A stretch of DNA of 64,000 nt, taken from assembly GCF_009883635.2 (NCBI RefSeq), contig NZ_CP026115.2:124001-188000 (forward strand), given 5' to 3'. Positions 27,421 to 34,635 of the stretch are shown piece by piece; within the stretch, counting starts at the first letter, position 1; every line of letters starts with the position of its first letter. Origin of the DNA: Pseudomonas putida. GTDB lineage: Bacteria > Pseudomonadota > Gammaproteobacteria > Pseudomonadales > Pseudomonadaceae. The translations under genes were made by a program, and so were the position numbers. The notes under the pieces are model-generated. The model saw only the letters and a list, made by a program, of their open reading frames with translations. It was not told the origin of the DNA and did no database searches.

Positions 27421-27740
27421 GGTGGGGCTCTCCGGGCTTCAATGGGGTGTTTGAACCGAGGCGTTACTGCATCGCTTCGATGGAGCCCATTAAAAGGCTG
27501 GAAAGTACCTGGCTTGTGTCACGATCCCTGGCGGATCAACTCAAAGCATATCTGTATCACCTCTGGATACGCTGTGATACGAACCGGCGCGGCGCTCCAG
27601 CCAGCGCGTCCCATCGATCACGTTGATGAATACTATCGAGCGGCTCGCCTGCCAGGTTGGCAAAACCGGCCTTTATGATCGCCTTCAATTTTCCCTCCCC
27701 CTTCGCCTGCAACAGGCGACCTCACCTTGGAATCAGGAAC
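27421..27740. other. Gene-free stretch between DUF2790 and the MFS exporter
   Basis: About 320 bases with no convincing gene. It should contain the two divergent promoters. The only structure seen is the GTATCAC/GTGATAC dyad listed separately. Confidence 0.5.
27554..27580. promoter_or_regulatory. Inverted repeat GTATCAC/GTGATAC
   Basis: Perfect 7-base arms (27554-27560 and 27574-27580) separated by 13 bases, in the divergent region between DUF2790 and the MFS exporter. The spacing of arm centres (20 bases, about two helical turns) fits a dimeric repressor. Confidence 0.4.
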
Positions 27741-28967
27741 ATGCCAAGCGTCAGCCAGGCCTCTCACGGCCGTCCCGAACATGATCAACAAAGCGTCAGG
27801 CAGCAGTGGCTGGCGATTCTCTCGGTCGCCGTGGGCGCCTTCGCCCTGGTCACCAGCGAATTTCTCCCGGTGGGCGTGCTCAACGATGTGGCCAGCGACC
27901 TGGGCATCAGCGCCGGCCACGCCGGATTGATGGTGACCCTGCCCGGCATCATGGCGGCCCTCGCCGCGCCGCTGCTGTCGGTGGGCATTGGCGCCATGGA
28001 CCGGCGCTACCTGCTGATCGGCCTGACGCTGATCATGATCATCGCCAACGCGGTGGTGGCCTACGCCAGCGACTTCAGCCTGCTGCTGTTCGGTCGTGTC
28101 CTGCTGGGCATCAGCATCGGCGGCTTCTGGGCCACCGCCATTGCCCTCAGCGGCCGCCTGGCGCCCAAGGGCGTGAGCGTGGCCCGGGCCACCTCGATCA
28201 TCATGGCCGGCGTCACCCTGGCCACCGTGCTGGGCGTGCCTGTGGGCACCTGGCTGAGCGGCCTGATGGGCTGGCGCATGACCTTCCTGGCCACCGCGCT
28301 GGTCGGCGTGCCGGTACTGCTGGCGCAGTTGCTGCTGCTGCCGCGACTCAACCCGGACAAGGCCATTCGCGTCAGTGACCTGCCGGCGCTGTTCATCAAC
28401 CCGCAAGCCCGGGTGGGCTTGATCGCCGTGCTGCTGATCGGCCTGGCGCACTTTGCCGCGTACACTTACGTCGCGCCGTTCTTCAAGCAAAGTTCGGGCT
28501 TCGACGGGCCCACCATCGGCTCGCTGTTGCTGCTCTATGGCGTGGCCGGGGTGATCGGCAACCTGTTCGCCGGCTACGCCGCCAACCAGAGCGTACGCCA
28601 CACGCTGATGCTGGTAGCGGTGATGATCGGCGTCAGCACTGCGCTGTTCCCCTACTTCGCCACCGACCTGACCGGCGCGGCGATGCTGATTGCGCTGTGG
28701 GGCTTCGCCTTCGGCGCCTTCCCGGCCTGCTCGAGCATCTGGATGTTCGTCGTGGCACCCAAGGATGTCGAGCGCGGCATGCCGCTGTTCGTGGCCATGT
28801 TCCAGGTGATCATCGCCCTGGGTTCGTTCTTCGGTGGGCGCATCGTCGACCAGATGGGCAGCTCGGTGCTGTTGAGCCTGGCCACGGCGCTGGTGGGCTG
28901 CGGATTCGTCATGGTGCTGGTGCTGGGGCGCAATGTCAGCAACAGCTTGGCGGCACAGGCTGGCTGA
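27741..28967 (+). CDS. MFS transporter, DHA1-type exporter (sugar/nucleoside efflux-like)
   Basis: 408 residues from the ATG beginning MPSVSQASHG. AGGA is only 2 bases away, so an in-frame ATG at 27675 cannot be excluded. Twelve membrane helices are seen, with the DHA1 pattern: WLAILSVAVGAFALVTSEFLPVGVL in helix 1, GRVLLGISIGGFWATAIALSGRLAP in the helix 4 region and ATVLGVPVGTWLSGLMGWRMTF in helix 5. It resembles NepI/SotB/AraJ-type exporters of purine nucleosides or sugars. The gene stands alone with a hairpin after its stop. Confidence 0.85.
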   Translation: MPSVSQASHGRPEHDQQSVRQQWLAILSVAVGAFALVTSEFLPVGVLNDVASDLGISAGHAGLMVTLPGIMAALAAPLLSVGIGAMDRRYLLIGLTLIMIIANAVVAYASDFSLLLFGRVLLGISIGGFWATAIALSGRLAPKGVSVARATSIIMAGVTLATVLGVPVGTWLSGLMGWRMTFLATALVGVPVLLAQLLLLPRLNPDKAIRVSDLPALFINPQARVGLIAVLLIGLAHFAAYTYVAPFFKQSSGFDGPTIGSLLLLYGVAGVIGNLFAGYAANQSVRHTLMLVAVMIGVSTALFPYFATDLTGAAMLIALWGFAFGAFPACSSIWMFVVAPKDVERGMPLFVAMFQVIIALGSFFGGRIVDQMGSSVLLSLATALVGCGFVMVLVLGRNVSNSLAAQAG

Positions 28968-28988
28968 CGGGCGGTGATCGTTGGCGAT

Positions 28989-29012
28989 GGGTCGCAGTCA
29001 AGGCTGCGACCC
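28989..29012. terminator. Hairpin after the MFS gene
   Basis: Arms GGGTCGCAG and CTGCGACCC around six bases, between the MFS stop (28967) and the end of the convergent potF-like remnant (29020). No T-run, so the terminator role is likely but unproven. Confidence 0.5.
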
Positions 29013-29019
29013 CGCTGCA

Positions 29020-29486
29020 TCACTTGCCGCTTGTCACTCGGGTCCATAGCCGGGTGCTCAGGCGCATCCCCGCCGGCGACAAGGTCTTGATCGGGAACAG
29101 CGTGTCGAGTACCGATTCCGGCGGGTAGATTGCCCGGTTGTCGCGCAGTTCAGGAGTGATGTATTCCAGCGCTGCGGCATTCCCATTCGGGTACTTCACT
29201 GCATTGCTGATGTTGGCGGTCATCTTCGGCTCCAGCAGGTAGTACAGGTACGCGTACCCATTCTGCCGGTGCGAAGCCTCCTTGGGCTTCACCACCATGT
29301 CGACCGCCACGGTCGAGCCTTCACGCGGAATGCTGTAACCCACCTCCACCCCGTTCCCGGCCTGCCTGGCACTGCTCATGGCCTGCAACACGTCGCCACT
29401 GAAGCCGATCGCTACCAGTTATTGCCGTTGGCCAAGTCACTCACATACTTGGACTCACTGCGCTTGAGGCCGACCCGCGTCAGGAG
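29020..29486 (-). pseudogene. Remnant of a polyamine ABC-transporter substrate-binding protein (PotF-like)
   Basis: Only about the last third of a PotF/SpuD-like periplasmic binding protein remains. The final 124 residues read cleanly from LVAIGFSGDVLQAMSSA through GNGVEVGYSIPREGS, YLYYLLEPKMTANISNAVKYPNGNAAALEYITPELRDNRAIYPP to WTRVTSGK, which is the family's C-terminus. The preceding SESKYVSDLANGNN belongs to the same protein but is one frame away and runs into a stop at 29412, so there is a frameshift near 29413. The N-terminal two thirds and the signal peptide are missing. It is not functional. Confidence 0.8.
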
Positions 29487-29606
29487 CGCGCCCACACATA
29501 CCAGGACCTGCCGGGCCTGCACTTCGCCTGCTTCGGTATGCGCAGTCCAGCTTTTGCCTGGGCGGCGGCGCAGCGCGGTGACGCCACTGTCTTTCATCAC
29601 GCATAG
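29487..29606 (-). pseudogene. Possible fragment of an FAD-dependent oxidase fused to the potF remnant
   Basis: In the frame directly upstream of the potF fragment the translation reads VTALRRRPGKSWTAHTEAGEVQARQVLVCVGALLTR. This resembles the middle of glycine/D-amino-acid or gamma-glutamylputrescine oxidases, where a short hydrophilic strand precedes ARxVLVCTNA. Such oxidase genes often neighbour polyamine transport genes, so a deletion may have joined the two. The match is short. Confidence 0.35.
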
Positions 29607-29633
29607 ATGTCCGCTTTGGGTAGAAGCGGACAC
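29607..29633 (-). repeat. Dispersed GCGGACA-type repeat, copy D
   Basis: On the minus strand this reads GTGTCCGCTTCTACCC followed by AAAGCGGACAT. It corresponds to the right half of copies A (31235), B (31440) and C (44395). The flanking 29634-29859 has no gene I can support; a further GTGAAGCGGACAT occurs at about 29655. Confidence 0.5.
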
Positions 29634-29859
29634 TTACGATTGACTTCCTCAGGGGTGAAGCGGACATCGAATCTGGGCTCTTTATCCAGTATCGGGCTCA
29701 TCGCTTGGTAGCCGGCTCCGGACTGAAATGCGCCACCTTCCCGGTCTATGCCCCACCGCTCGGATCTGCGCTTGCAGACCATGGGGCATGAAACGGCCCC
29801 CCCTCGATAAGTGTTCGCTTCACGCCTTGATGAGGCTAGCCACTACTGTCGATGTCGAC

Positions 29860-30246
29860 TCAGATCCAGACGTCATTCAGCGCTGTTCGCTCCCCGCCTT
29901 CATGACCAGTATTCAACACGCCTCGCGGCTCAATCATCATAAGTGCTGTTTCCGTTTCTGCCGCTGTTCTGTGCTCTACACCACGTGGTACGACATACAG
30001 TTCGCCCGGCTTCACATGAACGCAGCCCTCGGGGAGATCGATGCGCAAGAGACCTTCGAGCACTAGAAAAGCTTCATCAGTTTCCGGGTGTGAATGCCAG
30101 ATAAATTCACCTTCGATGCGTACCACCTTAAATTGGTAGTCGTTCATTTCCGCGACGACCCTTGGGCTCCATTGCTGCTCGATCAGAGAAGCTTTTTGAG
30201 TCAGGTTCACAGGCTGTGATGCCAATTGCTGATGCATGCTGGACAT
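29860..30246 (-). CDS. Cupin-domain protein
   Basis: 128 residues; AGAGGA lies 6 bases before the ATG. A single cupin barrel: motif 1 is in EFIWHSHPETDEAFLVLEGLLRIDLPEG (His-x-His and Glu metal ligands), motif 2 in GELYVVPRGVEHRTAAE (His). The small cupin family covers isomerases, dioxygenases and sensors, so the reaction is not predictable. An AraC-type regulator lies 73 bases upstream on the same strand and may control it or be cotranscribed with it. Confidence 0.82.
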   Translation of the reverse strand: MSSMHQQLASQPVNLTQKASLIEQQWSPRVVAEMNDYQFKVVRIEGEFIWHSHPETDEAFLVLEGLLRIDLPEGCVHVKPGELYVVPRGVEHRTAAETETALMMIEPRGVLNTGHEGGERTALNDVWI

Positions 30247-30319
30247 AGCTGATCCTCTCTAATTTGAAGTGACCAGTCTATCGACCGGAAAGCGCGCTGT
30301 TCTTGTACGATCCTGCAAC

Positions 30320-31144
30320 TTAGCGAACAGTGCGTAAGCGTTCCAGCCAACGCAGAGGCGGCACGCCGTAGGTGCGAGTGAAATGCCGGGTCATGTGGCT
30401 CTGATCATGAAAGCCTGAGGCAAGGGCGGCATCGACCAGTGAGAAGCCATTCAGAATCAGTCTTCGGAAAGAATCCAGGCGCCTAAGCGTGACAAAACGG
30501 TATGGGCTGGTGCCGTAGAGGGCCCGAAAGTCTCGCGACAAGCTCCATTGCTCACGTCCACTCGCCTGTTCGAGCATCTCCAGCGTGATGCCCACGTGAA
30601 GGTGCTCCAGGATGAACTCCCTGGCGCGCTCGGCAGAGCGGTAATCCAGACGTTTGCGACCACGCGGCTTGCCGCCGACTGCACGAAGCGCCATTGCCAA
30701 GTCATAAACGGCGTCCTGTTCCTCTAGTGTTTCTAGTGGATGATCCAGTGCCTGCACGAAAGCCTCGCTGGCGTGGTACAAGCGCGGGTCGCAGGATAGT
30801 CCGCCAGCAATGAAAGGCAACGGTTCTCCCCCAAGAACGTTCTGTATCAGCGACGGGTCGATGTAGGCCATCCGATAGCGAAAACCCACATCCGTGCCAG
30901 CCATGCCGTCATGCACTTCGTCGGGATGCAGCACAAGTGTGTTGCCAGGCACGCCGTGGCACAGCGCTCCTTTGTAGTGAAAGCTCTGAACGCCGGCAAG
31001 AGTACGGCCTATGGAATATGTATCGTGACGATGCGGGTCGTAGCCATGGCCGCCAAACCACGCTTCGATGCGCTCCACACTGCCAGGTGTAGTGCTGCGT
31101 ATGACCCAATCAGAGGTGGATGACAGGATTGCTTTTCGCTCCAT
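30320..31144 (-). CDS. AraC-family transcriptional regulator
   Basis: 274 residues from the ATG that gives MERKAILSSTSDWVIRSTTPGSVERIEAWF. The frame stays open to 31294, but that 50-residue extension is encoded by a dispersed repeat (copy A) and lacks family character, so the shorter start is preferred. The N-terminal half is an AraC-type cupin (HGYDPHRHDTYSIGRTLAGVQSFHYKG, LHPDEVHDG). The C-terminal ~100 residues carry the double helix-turn-helix with ITLEMLEQASGREQWSLSRDFRALYGTSPYRFVTLRRLD and SQSHMTRHF-like DQSHMTRHFTRTYGVPP. Likely regulates the downstream cupin gene. Confidence 0.85.
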   Translation of the reverse strand: MERKAILSSTSDWVIRSTTPGSVERIEAWFGGHGYDPHRHDTYSIGRTLAGVQSFHYKGALCHGVPGNTLVLHPDEVHDGMAGTDVGFRYRMAYIDPSLIQNVLGGEPLPFIAGGLSCDPRLYHASEAFVQALDHPLETLEEQDAVYDLAMALRAVGGKPRGRKRLDYRSAERAREFILEHLHVGITLEMLEQASGREQWSLSRDFRALYGTSPYRFVTLRRLDSFRRLILNGFSLVDAALASGFHDQSHMTRHFTRTYGVPPLRWLERLRTVR

Positions 31145-31234
31145 GGATATGCTCACCGCTAGTGCGCCATCTTGAATGTGAATAGCCCATCCTATTTCAG
31201 GATTACGCGAGCACCCAATCCATTTCCGTTCAAT

Positions 31235-31296
31235 GTCCGCAATGGTCGAAAGCGGTCTGTCGTGAACGGCCCTCTTTCGACCCTTTGCAGACACTG
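31235..31296 (+). repeat. Dispersed repeat, copy A
   Basis: Contains CGAAAGCGGTCTGTCGTGAA, then CGGCC, TTTCGACCC and GCAGACACT. Shares this order with copy C at 44395 (CGGTCTG, GAACGGC, TTTCGACCC, GCGGACACT) and, less exactly, with copy B 200 bases downstream. Confidence 0.6.
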
Positions 31297-31330
31297 AAAA
31301 ATGACTGGGCTCGAGAGCACGACGCGCACT

Positions 31331-31417
31331 TTGTGGGAGCGGGCGTGCCCGCGAACACCGGCGCAGCCGGTGCCAGACTCCGCGTTAGATTCTTCGCGGG
31401 CGCGCCCGCTCCCACAA
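31331..31417. repeat. REP-type inverted repeat
   Basis: 25-bp arms (31331-31355 and 31393-31417, one mismatch) beginning TTGTGGGAGCGGGCG, with an inner hairpin CACCGGC/GCCGGTG at 31356-31372. GTGGGAGC-type REP units are widespread in P. putida. It sits between dispersed repeat copies A and B, filling the gene-free stretch 31145-31530. Confidence 0.85.
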
Positions 31418-31439
31418 GGTACCTGCCAGGCGCAAGGGT

Positions 31440-31497
31440 GACTATGGGTCGATAGCGGTCTGTCATGAGGGCCCGCTTTCTACCCATGGCGAACACC
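31440..31497 (+). repeat. Dispersed repeat, copy B
   Basis: Contains GGTCGATAGCGGTCTGTCAT, GGGCCCGCTTTCTACCCA and GGCGAACACC. It is a diverged version of copy A, with the REP pair between them. Confidence 0.55.
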
Positions 31498-31530
31498 TCA
31501 AGGACTCGCCAAAAGGTAAGGTTGCAGGTC

Positions 31531-31725
31531 TCAACGCGCCTCATCCACGAGCAGACCAACCGTCACTTCGATCCCGGCCTGACGCAGGATTTCGATAACT
31601 GCCCCAGCGTTTCGCGGGTCAGGATGCAGAAGCCCCGGCAGTGCCCGCCTACCCTGGGCGAGTGCCTGGCTCATGAAGGCCTTGTCCTTGTCATCAAACT
31701 CGCCGTGGTGAATAGCAAGCGGCAT
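31531..31725 (-). pseudogene. Remnant of a RibD-like deaminase (internal deletion)
   Basis: A 64-residue frame. Residues ~10-30 (DDKDKAFMSQALAQGRRAL) resemble the first helix of RibD-type deaminases. It jumps directly to LHPDPRNAGAVIEILRQAGIEVTVGLLVDEAR, which resembles the family segment DPNPRVxGxGIxxLxxAGIxVxxGVLExEAR. The ~80 residues between, with the zinc-binding HxE and PCxxC, are missing. A ribosome-binding site is present, so a short peptide could be made, but it cannot be an active deaminase. Confidence 0.5.
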
Positions 31726-31905
31726 ACCTTAACCCTTGGCTGTGAGCCTGGGCGCGGACCTGCAAGTGCTGGTGGGTAAATTCAGGCTTTGATCCTTCGC
31801 CAGAGACTTGCGTGAAATCCTGCATAGGTGTCATAACCAGTGCGCTGCACAGCGCCTCACCTCGCCAGCCTTCGCACGGCTGACCCGCTCGAATGGGAGA
31901 AGAAA

Positions 31906-32512
31906 ATGAAGCTCTTTTACTCGCCAGGTGCCTGTTCGCTCTCACCGCACATCGTCCTCAACGAACTGGACCTGCCCTAAACCGTCGAAAAAGTCGACCT
32001 CAAGCAGCACAAGACTGCCAGCGGTACGGATTTCTACACGATCAATACCAAGGGCTATGTGCCCGCCCTGCAACTGGATAACGGCGAAGTCCTCACCGAG
32101 GGGCCCGGCCATCGTCCAGTACCTCGCCGACCAGAAACCCCAGGCCAACCTGCTGCCCCCTGCAGGCTCGCTGGAACGCGCGCGGGTACAGGAATGGCTG
32201 AACTTCATTGGCACCGAGGTGCACAAGACCCTCGCCGCCTTGTTCAACCCAAGCATCAGCGACGAGGCCAAGAGCAAGACCATCGAGACCTTCGGCAAAC
32301 GCCTGGGCTTCGTGGACAAGACCTTGCAAGGCAACGACTTCCTGACCGGCAAGCACTTCAGCGTGGCCGATGCCTACCTGTTTACCATCGTGAACTGGGC
32401 GCCAACGCTGGGCATTGACCTTTCACCCTGGCCATCGGTGACGGCGTTCCAGAAACGCATCGCCAGCCGACCGGCCGTACAGAAAACCCTGCAGGCCGAA
32501 GGCTTGATCTGA
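31906..32512 (+). pseudogene. gstA: Glutathione S-transferase, inactivated
   Basis: The sequence clearly encodes a GstA-type transferase: [20 protein letters not shown] at the start, [19 protein letters not shown] in the thioredoxin domain, [19 protein letters not shown] and the helical domain ending KTLQAEGLI. Two lesions break it. Codon 25 is TAA (31978-31980), where relatives have an aromatic codon. An extra C in the run near 32103-32108 shifts the frame inside LTEGPAIVQY, so the last two thirds continue in the next frame. A ribosome-binding site (GGGAGAAG) remains. Full-length protein is impossible without suppression and frameshifting. Confidence 0.9.
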
Positions 32513-32518
32513 CCCTCG

Positions 32519-32553
32519 TTGGGATTCAAGCCCTTTACGGGCTTGAATCCCAA
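32519..32553. terminator. Strong hairpin after the GST pseudogene
   Basis: Perfect 15-bp stem (TTGGGATTCAAGCCC and its complement) around TTTAC, 6 bases after the pseudogene stop and 25 bases before the end of the convergent DUF2251 gene. No T-run; it may serve both directions. Confidence 0.6.
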
Positions 32554-32578
32554 GGTTGCAGCGTTTGTCGAGCGGCCG

Positions 32579-32983
32579 TCAGGCAAAATGCCGCAGTGCG
32601 CTGTCATCCCACTCATGGCCCGCGTGCGACCAGCCATTGTCCATCGGCAACGGGAACCCGGTACGGCAATGCCCCTGTTTGGCCTCGAAGTCGAAGACCG
32701 CATGGGGGTAATCGTTGATCAGCAGCAGCGCCTTGCGGTGGTCCTCGGACCAGGCAATCTTGACCATAGAGGGCTTGTCGCGGTCGGCGACGCTCTCCAC
32801 GTCGTAGATGTGCAGCGCATTCTGGATCGGGTTGCCGCCGCCTGAGGCATCCAGGGCGTAGAAATAGCCGGTTTCCTCGTCGTCCTCGAACACCACGGCG
32901 TACGGCCCTTCCCCGGCCGGCGCTTCAACCACCAGGCCGTCCCCTACAAGCAATTCGTTCTGCGCAACAAGATAGGCAGGCAT
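32579..32983 (-). CDS. DUF2251 domain protein
   Basis: 134 residues from the ATG with AAGGA 8 bases upstream (MPAYLVAQNELLVGDGLVVEAP). The sequence YAVVFEDDEETGYFYALDASGGGNPIQNALHIYDVESVADRDKPSMVKIAWSEDHRKALLLINDYPHAVFDFEAKQGHCRTGFP matches the small DUF2251 family found in pseudomonads and enterics. It is cytoplasmic, with no signal or metal motif. Function unknown; some family members sit near immunity or stress genes. The open frame continues upstream to 33082 but that part overlaps the Fur-box-like dyad and is not taken as coding. Confidence 0.75.
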   Translation of the reverse strand: MPAYLVAQNELLVGDGLVVEAPAGEGPYAVVFEDDEETGYFYALDASGGGNPIQNALHIYDVESVADRDKPSMVKIAWSEDHRKALLLINDYPHAVFDFEAKQGHCRTGFPLPMDNGWSHAGHEWDDSALRHFA

Positions 32984-33066
32984 GCCGGCATTCCTTGCAT
33001 GGTTGAGAGACGTTGATGATGCCCAGCGAACGATGCCGGCTGCAACTACCCGCAAAGAAATTGATT

Positions 33067-33081
33067 TGATAATCGTTATCA
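33067..33081. promoter_or_regulatory. Fur-box-like dyad before the FecI-type sigma gene
   Basis: TGATAATCGTTATCA, a perfect dyad with a 3-base centre, embedded in TTTGATAATCGTTATCATC. It matches the GATAATGATAATCATTATC Fur consensus in its core and lies 35 bases upstream of the sigma gene start, as expected for iron repression of a FecIR system. Confidence 0.75.
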
Positions 33082-33115
33082 TCTAAGGTGCGTTCCTCAA
33101 CCCGGAGGGATACCC

Positions 33116-33622
33116 GTGATCAACGACGATCTCAGTCAGGTCTACGCCGAGCACAACGGATGGCTCAAGCAATGGCTGTATCGCCGGCTGGGCTGTTCGG
33201 CCCAGGCCGCCGACCTGGCGCAAGACACCTTCCTGCGTATCCTTCAGGCCCAGCAAAAGGCTGGCGCCAGCCTCAGCCTGCAGCGGCCCCGGGCCTACCT
33301 GGCAACGATCAGCCGGCGCTTGGTCTACGACCATTTTCGCCGCCAGTCGCTGGAACGTGCCTACCTCGACATGCTCGCGCAATTACCTGAGCTGTTCGCG
33401 CTGTCTGCCGAAGAGCAATGGGCCATGCGTGAGACCTTGCAGCAACTGGACGCCCTGCTCGACACCTTCAAGCCGATCGTGCGGTCGGTGTTCCTGCTGG
33501 TGCAACTGGAAGGCCTGAGCTACATCGAAGTGGCGCGCCGCCTGGGCATTGGCGAGCGTACGGTCAAGCGGCACATGGCCAATGCGCTTGAAGCCTGCAT
33601 CCTGTTCGACGAAGACGCCTGA
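33116..33622 (+). CDS. ECF sigma factor, FecI type (iron starvation)
   Basis: 168 residues with a GTG start 6 bases after GGAGGG. Region 2 (LSQVYAEHNGWLKQWLYRRLGCSAQAADLAQDTFLRIL, ~5-42) and region 4 (PIVRSVFLLVQLEGLSYIEVARRLGIGERTVKRHMANAL, ~120-158) are clear. In this group the sigma factor drives its own TonB-dependent receptor gene after a surface signal through FecR. The anti-sigma gene overlaps the stop by one base, and the receptor follows. The Fur-box-like dyad upstream indicates repression when iron is plentiful. Confidence 0.9.
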   Translation: MINDDLSQVYAEHNGWLKQWLYRRLGCSAQAADLAQDTFLRILQAQQKAGASLSLQRPRAYLATISRRLVYDHFRRQSLERAYLDMLAQLPELFALSAEEQWAMRETLQQLDALLDTFKPIVRSVFLLVQLEGLSYIEVARRLGIGERTVKRHMANALEACILFDEDA

Positions 33623-34563
33623 TGGCTGCCAGCACGCCGCGGATAAACCCCGAAGTGGCACGCCAGGCCGCCCATTGGCAAATGCTGATGCTCGACGAAG
33701 GCGTCAGCCCTGACCAGCGCGATGCCTGCACGCGCTGGCGTGCCGCCGCGCCCGAGCACGAGCGGGCCTGGCAGAAGGCAGAGCGCGTGCGCGCGCAGTT
33801 GGGCCTGCTGCCACCCCGCCTGGCAATGGGCACGCTGGACCGCGAACGACGGCAGGCGATGAAGCAGCTGTTGGCCCTGGCCATTGTCGCGCCCCTGGGC
33901 TATCTGGGTTACCGCCAGCTGGCGCCGCAGCCAGCCTATGCCACCGTCGTCGGCGAGCACAGGCAGTTCACATTGGCGGACGGCACCGTGCTCGACCTGA
34001 ATACCGATACCGCCGTGAGCGTGCATTTCCAGGCGCAGCAACGCCTGATCACACTGCATCGCGGCGAGATCCTGGTCGACAGCGGGCCCGATGCCGCCAG
34101 CCCTCGGCACCGGCCGTTGCGCATAGCCAGCGATCAAGGCCTGATGGAAGCCCTGGGCACCCGCTTCGTGGTGCGGCAACGCGAGCGCAGTACGCAACTC
34201 AGCGTGCTGCAGGGCGCAGTACGGGTGATGCCCCTTGAGGGACCGTGGCGAACCGTCGCCGCAGGCCAGCAGCTGGCCTTCGATGCCCAGGGCGAAGGCC
34301 GTGAGGGCCTTGCCCGCGAACAGGACAGCCTGTGGGCTCACGGCCAGCTGATGGTCGAGGAAATGCCCCTGGGGCAATTCCTCAGTGAACTTGACCGCTA
34401 TCGCTCAGGCTGGCTGCGCTGCCAGCCCGAAGTTGCCGAGCTGCGCATCAGCGGCACGTTCCAGCTGGGCAACACCGACGCGATCCTGGCCGCGCTGCCC
34501 GCCACGCTGCCGGTCAGTGTGGATTACCGCACCCGCTATTGGGTGACCGTGAAGGCGCGTTGA
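33622..34563 (+). CDS. FecR-family anti-sigma/signal-transducing protein
   Basis: 313 residues. The N-terminal cytoplasmic DUF4880 part contains ARQAAHWQMLMLDEGVSPDQRDACTRWRAAAPEHERAW. A single hydrophobic segment (KQLLALAIVAPLGYLGYRQL, ~75-94) crosses the inner membrane, and the periplasmic FecR domain reads YATVVGEHRQFTLADGTVLDLNTDTAVSVHF onward. It holds and activates the adjacent sigma factor when the receptor's signalling domain reports ligand. Overlaps the sigma gene stop by one base; the receptor starts 72 bases later. Confidence 0.9.
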   Translation: MAASTPRINPEVARQAAHWQMLMLDEGVSPDQRDACTRWRAAAPEHERAWQKAERVRAQLGLLPPRLAMGTLDRERRQAMKQLLALAIVAPLGYLGYRQLAPQPAYATVVGEHRQFTLADGTVLDLNTDTAVSVHFQAQQRLITLHRGEILVDSGPDAASPRHRPLRIASDQGLMEALGTRFVVRQRERSTQLSVLQGAVRVMPLEGPWRTVAAGQQLAFDAQGEGREGLAREQDSLWAHGQLMVEEMPLGQFLSELDRYRSGWLRCQPEVAELRISGTFQLGNTDAILAALPATLPVSVDYRTRYWVTVKAR

Positions 34564-34635
34564 AAAGAATTGGCCCGATTTTTCAACTCATCAGTCCTTA
34601 CCTGTGGAACTGCCACACATAAGGACAATTTTTCG

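Noticed and set aside
29634..29859. Short minus-strand frame (about 60 codons, 29597-29782)
   Set aside because: Overlaps the dispersed repeat, lacks a ribosome-binding site and has no recognisable sequence.
31145..31294. N-terminal 50-residue extension of the AraC protein
   Set aside because: Encoded by a dispersed repeat and lacking family similarity; the ATG at 31144 gives a normal-length regulator.
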